Shown: positions 1 to 7,254 of the stretch, in pieces | How positions within the stretch are numbered: the first letter of the stretch is position 1 | Layout: every line of letters begins with the position of its first letter | Assembly (NCBI GenBank): GCA_016871335.1 | Contig: VFZF01000003.1 | Span: forward strand, 127,205-191,204 | Direction of reading: 5' to 3' | Source: Acidimicrobiia bacterium | GTDB lineage: Bacteria; Acidobacteriota; Vicinamibacteria; Vicinamibacterales; SCN-69-37 | Length of the DNA stretch: 64,000 nucleotides | The notes under the pieces: model-generated | What the model saw: only the letters and a program-made list of their open reading frames with translations | Told to the model about the DNA's origin: nothing | Databases searched by the model: none | Translations under genes and position numbers: made by a program

Positions 1-1771
1 AGACGTCGCAGCCCTGCACGAGGAGGTGGGCGACGTGCAGGTCGTAGTCATCCACAAAGGCGATGCGTCCGCCAAACCGCGAGTCGAGCGCGTGGCGGAA
101 GATCTGCTGCAAGTGGTGCTTGCCGGCCTCGTCGGCGGGGTGGGCCTTGCCGGCGAACACGAACTGCACAGGACGGCGCGCGTCGTTGACGAGACGCGCC
201 AGGCGTTCGACGTCGCGGAAGATCAGGTCCGGACGTTTGTAGCCCGTGAAGCGCCGGGCGAATCCGATCGTGAGCGCTTCGGGATCGAGCATCGCGCCGC
301 CGGCCACCGCGCGTGAGACGCCGCCGTCTTCCGCGAAACGTTCGCGCGCGCGTTCGCGCACAAACTGGAACAACGAGTTGCGCAGCGCCTGTCGCGCCGC
401 CCACAACTCGTCGTCGGGGATTTCGTGAAGACGGAGCCACAACTCGGGTTCGTCGTACCGGTCGCGCCATTGCGCGCCCAGATGGCGGTCGAAGAGGCGG
501 GCCATGCCGCCGGCGACCCAGGTTGGCACGTGGACGCCGTTGGTGATGGCGCCGACGGGCCGGTCGCCCACCGCGAGGTCGGGCCACAGGGGCGCGAACA
601 TCTCGCGCGTGACGTCACCGTGCAGCTGACTCACGGCGTTGATCGCGCCGGCCGAGCGCATGGCCAGGGCCGTCATGTTGAACTGCGGACCTGCGCCGTT
701 GTCGTAGGTGCCGAGCGCGAGGAAGTGGTCACGCTCTTCGCCCATCGACCCCCAGCAGCCGGCCAGGTGTTGTTCGACGAGGCTGAACGGGAACGCATCG
801 TGGCCGGCCGGGACGGGGGTGTGGGTGGTGAACACCGTGGACCGCCGCACGTCCACGAGCGCGTCTTCCCACGGCGTGCCTGCCGCCAACAGATCGCGCA
901 ACCGTTGCAGGATCACAAATGCCGCGTGGCCTTCATTGAGGTGCCAGACCGCCGGCGTGAGTCCAAGGGCGCGCAGCGCCAGCACGCCACCGAGGCCGAG
1001 AACGATCTCCTGTTGCAGACGCGTGTCCTGTCCGCCGCCATACAACCGGGCGGAGAGTTCGCGGTCCCACGGCTGGTTCTGTTCGAGGTCGGTGTCGAGC
1101 AGGAGCAGACGCACGCGACCGAGCCGCACTTCCCAGACCTGTACCAACACCGTGCGTGTGCCGAGCGGCACCTGCACGATGCACGGCTTGCGGTCACGCG
1201 TCTGCGCGCGCTGCACCGGCGCATTGGCCCAGTCGATCCGTTCGTACTGTTCCTGCTGCCACCCTTCCGGCGAGACACGCTGCCGGAAGTAACCCTGCGG
1301 ATACATGAAGCCGACACCAATGAGCGGGATGCCGAGGTCGCTGGCTTCCTTGCAGTGGTCACCCGCAAGCACGCCCAGGCCGCCGGCATAAATCGGCAAC
1401 GACTGATGGACCGCGAACTCTGCGGAGAAGTAGGCGACGACGTCGGTGGTGCTGGCGGAAACCACGCTGTGCCACCAGGTGCGCGGCTGCCCGTTGCCCA
1501 TGTGGCCGTTGCCTGTGCGCATCACGTCCAGACCGGAGACCGCGCGGTCGTAGACGGCCAGTAGGTCGGCGTCGTTGGCGGCGCGTGCCAGTGCCTCCGA
1601 ATCCATCAGCCGCAACATCAGCACCGGGTTGTGCCGCGTCTGCTGCCAGAGGCGATAGTCGAGCCGGCGAAAGACTTCGCGGGCGGGACTCCAGGTCCAG
1701 GACAAGTCCATCGCCAATTCGTGCAGACGGGACAGACGGTGGGGCAGCGCGGCGAGATCGGGTGGTGTCAT
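1..1771 (-). CDS. glgP: Alpha-glucan (glycogen) phosphorylase, C-terminus outside the window
   Basis: GT35 phosphorylase that releases glucose 1-phosphate from alpha-1,4-glucan in the cytoplasm. About 590 residues lie in the window; the C-terminal part with the PLP-lysine region is cut off. Reading from the ATG at 1771, the N-terminus is MTPPDLAALPHRLSRL, followed by the characteristic YFSAEFAVHQSLPIYAGGLG and LGVLAGDHCKEASDLGIPLI blocks near residues 110-150, then the HLNEGHAAF and FTTHTPVPAGHD motifs typical of the shorter bacterial/archaeal phosphorylase branch. The start ATG overlaps the stop of the upstream dehydratase by 4 nt (ATGA), so the two are probably translationally coupled. Family assignment is firm; substrate chain-length preference cannot be read here. 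Confidence 0.93.
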   Translation of the reverse strand, partial: MTPPDLAALPHRLSRLHELAMDLSWTWSPAREVFRRLDYRLWQQTRHNPVLMLRLMDSEALARAANDADLLAVYDRAVSGLDVMRTGNGHMGNGQPRTWWHSVVSASTTDVVAYFSAEFAVHQSLPIYAGGLGVLAGDHCKEASDLGIPLIGVGFMYPQGYFRQRVSPEGWQQEQYERIDWANAPVQRAQTRDRKPCIVQVPLGTRTVLVQVWEVRLGRVRLLLLDTDLEQNQPWDRELSARLYGGGQDTRLQQEIVLGLGGVLALRALGLTPAVWHLNEGHAAFVILQRLRDLLAAGTPWEDALVDVRRSTVFTTHTPVPAGHDAFPFSLVEQHLAGCWGSMGEERDHFLALGTYDNGAGPQFNMTALAMRSAGAINAVSQLHGDVTREMFAPLWPDLAVGDRPVGAITNGVHVPTWVAGGMARLFDRHLGAQWRDRYDEPELWLRLHEIPDDELWAARQALRNSLFQFVRERARERFAEDGGVSRAVAGGAMLDPEALTIGFARRFTGYKRPDLIFRDVERLARLVNDARRPVQFVFAGKAHPADEAGKHHLQQIFRHALDSRFGGRIAFVDDYDLHVAHLLVQGCDV

Positions 1772-2739
1772 GCAGTTACGAGCGAGCAAAAACGCGAGAG
1801 GTCAATGTTGCCGCCGGACACGATGACCACAACCTTCGTGTGGCCTGCGTTGCGCACCTGCGGCGAGAGGGCGGCGGCGATGGCACAGGCGCCCGCACCT
1901 TCCGCAATGATGTGACACCGTTCCGCCGCGAGGCGCATCGCGCGGCCGGTGTCGTCGAGGGAGACGACGATCGAGGCGTCCACCCACTGTTGGAGCAACG
2001 GCCACATCGAAGGCAGCACGGACTTGCCCCCGGCGCCGTCCACATACGATGCCGTCCACGCGTCAAAACGTTCGGGACGGCCGGACGCCATGGAGACTGA
2101 CAACGGCGCGGCCGTTTCCGGTTCCGCCGCGTACACCTTCACACCCGGTCGCGCGGCACGCATCACGCAGCCGACACCGGCGAGCAACCCGCCGCCGCCA
2201 ATTGAGGCGACCACGGCATCCACATCGGGTACCTGCTCGAGAATTTCGAGTGCGCACGTGCCATTCCCGCTGATGAAGTCATCGTCGTCAAACGGATGCA
2301 CGAAGCGGCCCGTCATGCGATCAGAGCGGTGATTCTCGACGGCGCGCCAGCATTCCTCGTAGGGCGCGCGGTGGATCGTGGCGCCGAGGCGTTCGATGCT
2401 GGCGATCTTCGTGGCTGGAGCGGTGTCCATCACCAGGACGGATGCCTTGGCGCCTGCCTCGCGCGCCGCGAGCGCCACGCCCTGGGCCGCATTACCCGCG
2501 CTGACCGTCCAGACGCCCTCTGCCAGCGCCTCGCGCGACAACTTCGCCACCGCATTGGCTGCGCCGCGCAGCTTGAATGATCCGATCGGCTGAAATATTT
2601 CCAGCTTGAGGAAGATCTCCGGGCCGCCGCGCGCAATCGGGTCGAGCCGGATCACGGGCGTATGGACAGCGACCGAGTACACCCGGGTCGCAGCGTCCTT
2701 GACGGTCTCAAGCGAAATGGCACGAGCAGGAGCAGACAT
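1768..2739 (-). CDS. Threonine/serine dehydratase-like PLP enzyme
   Basis: Fold-type II PLP enzyme of the threonine dehydratase / serine racemase group, 323 residues, without the C-terminal ACT-like regulatory domain of biosynthetic IlvA. The PLP lysine lies in GSFKLRGA (about residues 52-59), the phosphate-binding loop is SIGGGGLLAG and the cofactor-proximal SGGNIDL lies near the C-terminus. Likely reaction is deamination of L-threonine or L-serine to the 2-oxo acid; threo-hydroxyaspartate dehydratase or serine racemase cannot be excluded. First gene of a two-gene unit with glgP. An extended -10 element (TGATAGGAT on the minus strand) ends 11 nt before the ATG, leaving almost no room for a leader. 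Confidence 0.85.
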   Translation of the reverse strand: MSAPARAISLETVKDAATRVYSVAVHTPVIRLDPIARGGPEIFLKLEIFQPIGSFKLRGAANAVAKLSREALAEGVWTVSAGNAAQGVALAAREAGAKASVLVMDTAPATKIASIERLGATIHRAPYEECWRAVENHRSDRMTGRFVHPFDDDDFISGNGTCALEILEQVPDVDAVVASIGGGGLLAGVGCVMRAARPGVKVYAAEPETAAPLSVSMASGRPERFDAWTASYVDGAGGKSVLPSMWPLLQQWVDASIVVSLDDTGRAMRLAAERCHIIAEGAGACAIAAALSPQVRNAGHTKVVVIVSGGNIDLSRFCSLVTA

Positions 2740-2750
2740 CAGAATTGTTC

Positions 2751-2756
2751 ATCCTA
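2751..2756 (-). promoter_or_regulatory. Extended -10 element (TAGGAT) for the dehydratase-glgP unit
   Basis: Minus-strand TGA-TAGGAT has the TGn extension of an extended -10. It ends 11 nt before the ATG at 2739, so a start site 6-8 nt downstream would give a leader of only a few bases. No Shine-Dalgarno sequence is visible. Confidence 0.5.
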
Positions 2757-2774
2757 TCAGGTGAACCGCGGCCA

Positions 2775-2802
2775 GCGGACCGCGGACTGCGGACCGTGGA
2801 CA
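2775..2802. repeat. Four-unit heptamer tandem repeat (GCGGACY)
   Basis: Units gcggacc, gcggact, gcggacc, gtggaca follow each other without gaps in the 94-bp space between two divergent genes. The first 13 bases are the exact reverse complement of 27841-27853, directly after the stop of the BNR gene, so this is a dispersed family rather than chance composition. Confidence 0.75.
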
Positions 2803-2833
2803 GATGTAGACTTGGCGCGGACGGAGGGGACGT

Positions 2834-3964
2834 ATGAACAGGCGCGATTTCATGGCGGCGACGGCGGCAGCGGGGTTGGCGGCGGCCACAGGCCCGGTCG
2901 CCCGAGCGTCCGAGGCAGACCCAGGCGCCAGCAAGGCTCCGGAGGTGCGAGTGCAGAGCAGTGTGCGGCCGGTGGTGATTGCCTCGGCCAATGGACAGAC
3001 GCGCAGGAATGGCGGTCCAAAGAGCTGCGTCGAGATGGCCTACGACAAGATGATGGCCGGCGAGGATGTGCTCGACGCGCTGATCGCCGGCGTCACCATT
3101 GTCGAGCTCGATCCTGCGGACACCAGTGTCGGTTACGGTGGCCTGCCCAACGCTGATGGCGTGGTGCAGCTGGATGCGTCGGTGATGCACGGCCCGAAAA
3201 AGCGCGCGGGCGGCGTCGGTGCGCTCGAAGGGGTGCGTACGGCCGCGGCGGTTGCCAAAGCGGTCATGGATCACACCGACCATCACCTCATCGTCGGCAA
3301 GGATGCCCAGGTGTTTGCCCGCAACATGGGCTTCCCGATTGAAGCGGATCTCAACACGGAACGGTCGCGCGGTCTCTGGCTCGAGTGGAAACGTCGCACG
3401 GATCCGCTTCGCTACCTCGATCCGAATCGGCGCGAAAAGGCGATGGGCGACGTCATGATGGCCATGGTCGCTGAAGGGCTCGTGGACGAAAACCACATCT
3501 ACGGCACCATCAACTGCAACGGCGTCAACGCCAGGGGCGAAATCTGCGGTGTCACGACAACCAGCGGTCTGGCGTGGAAGATTCCGGGTCGTCTGGGTGA
3601 CTCGCCGATTCTTGGCGCCGGTCTCTACGTTGACGGGGAAATCGGCGCGGCGGGGTCGACCGGGCGTGGCGAAGCCAATCTCTTCAGTCTGGCCTCCATG
3701 TTGATCGTGGAAGAGATGCGTCGCGGCAAACATCCCAAGGACGCGGGCATGGAAGCCTGCCGGCGCATCCAGCGCAACACGATCGAGCAGCGCCTGCTCA
3801 ACGATCGCGGGCTGCCGAACTTCAACATCAACTTCTATGTCGTGAACGCCAGGGGGGAACATGCCGGCGTCGCACTGTATTCGCGCAACGGACAGTACGC
3901 CGTCTGTGACGCCAAGGGTGGACGTCTCGAGTCCGTCGAACCACTGCTCGAAGGGAACGCGTAA
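2834..3964 (+). CDS. Exported N4-(beta-N-acetylglucosaminyl)-L-asparaginase
   Basis: Ntn hydrolase of the glycosylasparaginase / isoaspartyl peptidase family, 376 residues, which cleaves GlcNAc-Asn or beta-aspartyl bonds. The N-terminus MNRRDFMAATAAAGLAAA is a twin-arginine-type signal followed by a cut near ARA-SE, so it acts in the periplasm or outside. The autocatalytic threonine is predicted at Thr225 in YGTINCNG, followed by GVTTTSGLAWKIPGRLGDSP and the GAGLYVDGEIGAAGSTGRG substrate loop. A strong GGAGGGG ribosome site precedes the ATG. It ends 22 nt before the M14 peptidase and probably shares its transcript, which suggests turnover of glycoprotein or peptide material. Confidence 0.9.
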   Translation: MNRRDFMAATAAAGLAAATGPVARASEADPGASKAPEVRVQSSVRPVVIASANGQTRRNGGPKSCVEMAYDKMMAGEDVLDALIAGVTIVELDPADTSVGYGGLPNADGVVQLDASVMHGPKKRAGGVGALEGVRTAAAVAKAVMDHTDHHLIVGKDAQVFARNMGFPIEADLNTERSRGLWLEWKRRTDPLRYLDPNRREKAMGDVMMAMVAEGLVDENHIYGTINCNGVNARGEICGVTTTSGLAWKIPGRLGDSPILGAGLYVDGEIGAAGSTGRGEANLFSLASMLIVEEMRRGKHPKDAGMEACRRIQRNTIEQRLLNDRGLPNFNINFYVVNARGEHAGVALYSRNGQYAVCDAKGGRLESVEPLLEGNA

Positions 3965-3986
3965 CGCGTAGGGAAGGAACCACACA

Positions 3987-5942
3987 ATGAAACAACATCT
4001 CGTGACAACACTCGGACCGGCGCTCGTCGCCGTCCTGGCATGGACGGCGACGACAGGGACGCAGGGGCCACAGCTGCCGGGCGGCGACAACCCGACGATG
4101 TATCGGGTGGGTGGAGGGCATCGTGACGGCCCGTCGGTGTTTCCGCGGACGAATTACACGCAGATGAAACCGCTGGTCGAGGGGCAGGTGGACTTTCAGC
4201 ATTTCCACACCTACGAGGAAGCCACGGCGATCCTGCGCAAGTGGGAGCGCGAACATCCGGACCTCGTCGAGGTGTACTCGGTCGGTCAGTCGCTGGAAGG
4301 GCGGCAGATCTGGCAGATGACGCTGACCAACAAGAAGACCGGTCGGCACACCGACAAGCCGGCGATGTTCATTGAAGGTGGGCGGCACTCCGGCGAAATC
4401 TCCGGCATCGAGGCCACGCTGTACTTTGCGAATCACCTGATCACGAACTACGGAAAGGATCCGGCGATGACGAAGCTGGTCGACACCAAGACCTTCTACG
4501 TCAAGCCCCACAACAACCCGGATGGCGCATCGCTGTATCACTACACCGCGCAGACGCTGCGGTCATCGGTGCGTCCGATGGACAACGACGGTGACGGGCT
4601 GTTCGACGAAGACCCGGGCGACGACCTCGACGGCGACGGGTTCATTCGCCAGATGCGTCAGTACGTCGGCCCCGGCAAGGGTAACGCGAACGTGGATACG
4701 CGGGATCCTCAGGGCCGCTTGATGCTCAACGTGCCGATGGGGCAGGGCGAGTACCTGATGTTCACGGAAGGTTACGACAATGACGGCGACGGCCGGGTGA
4801 ACGAAGACGGCGTGGGGGGGCTGGACCTGCACCGCAACTACCCGGAGAACTGGCGTCCGGAAACCGAAGACAGCGGTCGCGGCTGGACGCAGGGGGGCGC
4901 CGGGGCGTACCCATTGTCGGAGCCCGAGACCCGCGCCGTGTTCGACTTCCTGATCCGCCACCCGCACATCGGTGTTGTGCAGTCGCTCGACACGTCGGTG
5001 CCGATGATTCTGCGCGGCCCGTCGACCTCGAAGTCGGAAGAGTCCGTGTTCCCCGAAGATCTCGTCTACCTGAAAAAGTTCGACGCGAGGGGCCTCGAGA
5101 TCACCGGGTATCCGTGGGCGGGCGACACGTACTGGAACTATTCCAATCGCGGTCGCGGTGGCGCCGCGCCAAATCCTGACGCGCCCGGATCGCCGCTGTT
5201 TGGCCACGGGCCGGACTTTGGCTACCTCTATTACGGCGCTGTCTGGTACGGCAACGAGATCTGGGATGGTGGCCGCCTGCCGGAAGCCGATCTGAATGGG
5301 GACGGCCAGTCCGATGACTGGGAACGTCTGCAGTGGCTCGACAAGAACCGCCCAGGGAAAAATGACTTCCAGCCGTGGACGAAGACCACACATCCCACAC
5401 TCGGCGCCGTCGAAGTCGGTGGATGGAATCCGAAGTTCTGGTCGCAGAATCCGCCACCCGAGATGCTCGAAAAGTGGGCGCGCAACGAGGCCCTCTTCAA
5501 CATCTATCTGGCTGAGCAGATGGCGCAGGTGAAGATCGTGTCTGCCAACACCAGGCCCGGCACCGATGGCGCGACCGAACTGACGGTGGTGGTCACCAAC
5601 GAAGGGGCGCTGCCGACGGCGCTGGAGATCGCGAAGCGCGTGAAGATCGTGCGCGAAGACAGCGTGGCGATTGACTTCGCGGCCTCGCAGACGGTCACCC
5701 GTGTCGGGCAGGCCGGCGGTGGTGCAGGGGCCGGTCGCGGTGGTCGTGCGGGCGGGTTCGGCGGTCGCGGTGGCGCTGCGCCAGATCCCAACGCGCGTCG
5801 TCGCACCGCTGAAGGCATCGGGTGGCTGAAGCCCGGTGAGACCCGATCACTCGCGTGGACCATCCGCGGCGCCGGCCCCGTCACCGTGACGATCGGCTCC
5901 ACACGCGGCGGAACGGACTCGCGGACGGTGGAAATTCGCTGA
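3987..5942 (+). CDS. Secreted M14-family zinc carboxypeptidase
   Basis: 651-residue exported metallopeptidase with an N-terminal hydrophobic signal (MKQHLVTTLGPALVAVLAW). The zinc pair is His134 and Glu137 in GGRHSGEIS; NNPDG and LDLHRNYPENW correspond to the substrate-binding Asn-Arg region. The putative catalytic Glu lies in GAVEVGGWNPKFW. At the position where most M14 enzymes have the third zinc ligand (an FHxxG-like strand) this protein reads QSLDTSVP, so Asp335 would replace His. Residues 575-602 form a Gly/Arg-rich linker before a C-terminal beta-type domain. It may remove C-terminal residues from extracellular peptides, if the site is active. The class is clear; activity is uncertain because of Asp335. 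Confidence 0.88.
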   Translation: MKQHLVTTLGPALVAVLAWTATTGTQGPQLPGGDNPTMYRVGGGHRDGPSVFPRTNYTQMKPLVEGQVDFQHFHTYEEATAILRKWEREHPDLVEVYSVGQSLEGRQIWQMTLTNKKTGRHTDKPAMFIEGGRHSGEISGIEATLYFANHLITNYGKDPAMTKLVDTKTFYVKPHNNPDGASLYHYTAQTLRSSVRPMDNDGDGLFDEDPGDDLDGDGFIRQMRQYVGPGKGNANVDTRDPQGRLMLNVPMGQGEYLMFTEGYDNDGDGRVNEDGVGGLDLHRNYPENWRPETEDSGRGWTQGGAGAYPLSEPETRAVFDFLIRHPHIGVVQSLDTSVPMILRGPSTSKSEESVFPEDLVYLKKFDARGLEITGYPWAGDTYWNYSNRGRGGAAPNPDAPGSPLFGHGPDFGYLYYGAVWYGNEIWDGGRLPEADLNGDGQSDDWERLQWLDKNRPGKNDFQPWTKTTHPTLGAVEVGGWNPKFWSQNPPPEMLEKWARNEALFNIYLAEQMAQVKIVSANTRPGTDGATELTVVVTNEGALPTALEIAKRVKIVREDSVAIDFAASQTVTRVGQAGGGAGAGRGGRAGGFGGRGGAAPDPNARRRTAEGIGWLKPGETRSLAWTIRGAGPVTVTIGSTRGGTDSRTVEIR

Positions 5943-5951
5943 CGTCCGCGA

Positions 5952-6070
5952 GATTGAGGATTGGGGGATCGAGGATTGAAGAACGCCTCAATCCCTCAAT
6001 CCCTCAATCAATCTCACAATCCACAATTGAGCAATTGCCAATCCTCAATCCTCAGTCCTCAATCCTCAAT
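5952..6070. repeat. AATCCTCA-type low-complexity inverted repeats between convergent genes
   Basis: The left arm gattgaggattg (5952-5963) is perfectly complementary to caatcctcaatc (6039-6050). Further partial copies of CTCAATCC run from 5987 to 6070, and the array runs into the last codons of the convergent P1 peptidase gene. The stretch could fold into alternative hairpins and act as a bidirectional terminator, but no T-run follows. Unlike a CRISPR, the units are 7-12 nt and have no unique spacers. Confidence 0.75.
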
Positions 6071-7176
6071 AATTTGAGCGCTTCCACCGGCAGCGCCCGC
6101 ACGGTTCGTCCATTGGCCGTGGTGTCTGTGGCTTTCAACAGCGAGTTGTAGATCGCTTCTTCCGTCGCGTCCATGGCCGCTTCAAACAAACCCGAGACCG
6201 CATCGGTCGGCAGAAACGTTCGGGCCTGCGGGCTGGTGGTGGTGGTGACACGGTTGGATGTCGCGGTCGAAAACGCGATGGCGTAGTCGCCGGATCCATT
6301 CGAGAACGTGGATCCGGTGCGCGCCATCGCGAACACCGCGCGCGTGGCGAGTCGCTCAAGGTCCCGCGCATCAAGCGGTGCATCGGTCGCGACGATGATC
6401 ATGCAGGAGCCATCCGCGTCCTGTGTCCACGTCGTCGGCGCTCCACCAGCGCGACCCGGTGTGAGCGTCCGCCAGACCTGACGGCCGTCAATGGTCAGGC
6501 GCCCTCCGAAGTTCGACTGCACCAGCACGCCCACCGTCCACGCAGGATCTTGCGCGCCCTGCCGCACGACGCGCGACGACGTGCCAATCCCGCCTTTCCA
6601 TCCGAACGCGATCGTGCCAGTGCCTGCACCGACCGCGCCCTCCGCCACGGGACCGGTCACCGCGCTCGTGATCGAGGCGAGGACATGTTCCCGGGTGACT
6701 GGCAGACTGCGGATGTCGTTCAGGCCTCCGTCATTGGTTTCGCCGACGAGGGCGTTCACCGAGCGCACGGTGTCGTTGCCCGTTTGCGCCAGTGTCCACC
6801 GCACGACGGCCTCGACGGCCGTGCCGACCGCCAGCGTGTTGGTGAGCACGATCGGACTTTCGATGGTGCCCAGTTCGCGCACCTGGGTTGATCCCGCGAG
6901 TTTGCCGAAGGCGTTGCCGACGAAGACGGCCCCCGGCACCTTGTCGCGAAACAGATTGCCGCCATGCGGCACCACGGTGGTCACGCCCGTGCGCACGCGG
7001 TCACCGTCGATCACGGTCGTCTGGCCGACCCGCACGTCCGGCACGTCGGTGATCGCATTGAGCGCCCCGGGCGTCCCTGCACCCGGTGCAATCCCCACAT
7101 CCCTCGCCCTCGGCCGATCCTGGGCGGCAATTCCAGCGACCATGACAACGCCAACAACAGCAGCAGCAATTTTCAT
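6052..7176 (-). CDS. P1-family peptidase (DmpA / beta-aminopeptidase type), exported
   Basis: 374-residue Ntn-type hydrolase related to D-aminopeptidase DmpA and beta-peptidyl aminopeptidases. A short signal peptide (MKIAAAVVGVVMVAGIAAQ) is followed by the family opening of GALNAITDVPDVRVGQ. The self-processing and catalytic serine lies in GGIGTSSR (residues 195-202), where the precursor is cut into two chains; ETNDGGLND near residue 146 is also conserved. It removes N-terminal residues, including D- or beta-amino acids, from short peptides. Its 3' end sits in the AATCCTCA repeat. It is divergent from the S9 peptidase, and the two appear to share one core promoter region. Confidence 0.9.
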   Translation of the reverse strand: MKIAAAVVGVVMVAGIAAQDRPRARDVGIAPGAGTPGALNAITDVPDVRVGQTTVIDGDRVRTGVTTVVPHGGNLFRDKVPGAVFVGNAFGKLAGSTQVRELGTIESPIVLTNTLAVGTAVEAVVRWTLAQTGNDTVRSVNALVGETNDGGLNDIRSLPVTREHVLASITSAVTGPVAEGAVGAGTGTIAFGWKGGIGTSSRVVRQGAQDPAWTVGVLVQSNFGGRLTIDGRQVWRTLTPGRAGGAPTTWTQDADGSCMIIVATDAPLDARDLERLATRAVFAMARTGSTFSNGSGDYAIAFSTATSNRVTTTTSPQARTFLPTDAVSGLFEAAMDATEEAIYNSLLKATDTTANGRTVRALPVEALKLLRIED

Positions 7177-7182
7177 ACGGAC

Positions 7183-7206
7183 CTCTGGACTCCCGGACCC
7201 TTGGAC
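7183..7206. repeat. Short GGAC-ending tandem (about 8-nt period)
   Basis: Three near-octamers (ctctggac, tcccggac, ccttggac) lie between the divergent P1 and S9 genes. They resemble the GCGGACY heptamers at 2775-2802 and 27841-27853 but are more degenerate. Confidence 0.4.
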
Positions 7207-7209
7207 CGC

Positions 7210-7216
7210 GATAATA
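7210..7216. promoter_or_regulatory. Overlapping divergent -10 elements (GATAAT / TATTAT)
   Basis: Plus-strand GATAAT (7210-7215) and minus-strand TATTAT (7216-7211) share the same AT core, 34 nt from the P1 start and 39 nt from the S9 start. Both genes have Shine-Dalgarno sequences (AGAGG and GAGGAG), so normal short leaders fit. Confidence 0.45.
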
Positions 7217-7254
7217 GCCCCGACTTCCCCCTGGTGTATTTACGAGGAGCATGT

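Noticed and set aside
425-1564. A 379-codon plus-strand open frame at the left end
   Set aside because: It lies opposite the phosphorylase gene, whose minus-strand protein shows clear family motifs over the same bases. The plus-strand protein is a shadow rich in His/Arg.
2708-4090. A 460-codon minus-strand frame across the asparaginase gene
   Set aside because: Plus-strand frames give a complete signal peptide and glycosylasparaginase motifs; the minus frame has no recognisable family and spans two real genes.
5952-6070. CRISPR array
   Set aside because: Units are 7-12 nt, imperfect and contiguous, with no unique spacers and no cas genes nearby.
6964-7254. N-terminal extension of the S9 peptidase upstream of 7255
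   Set aside because: It would overlap the P1 peptidase gene on the other strand and put 97 residues before a good signal peptide and ribosome site.
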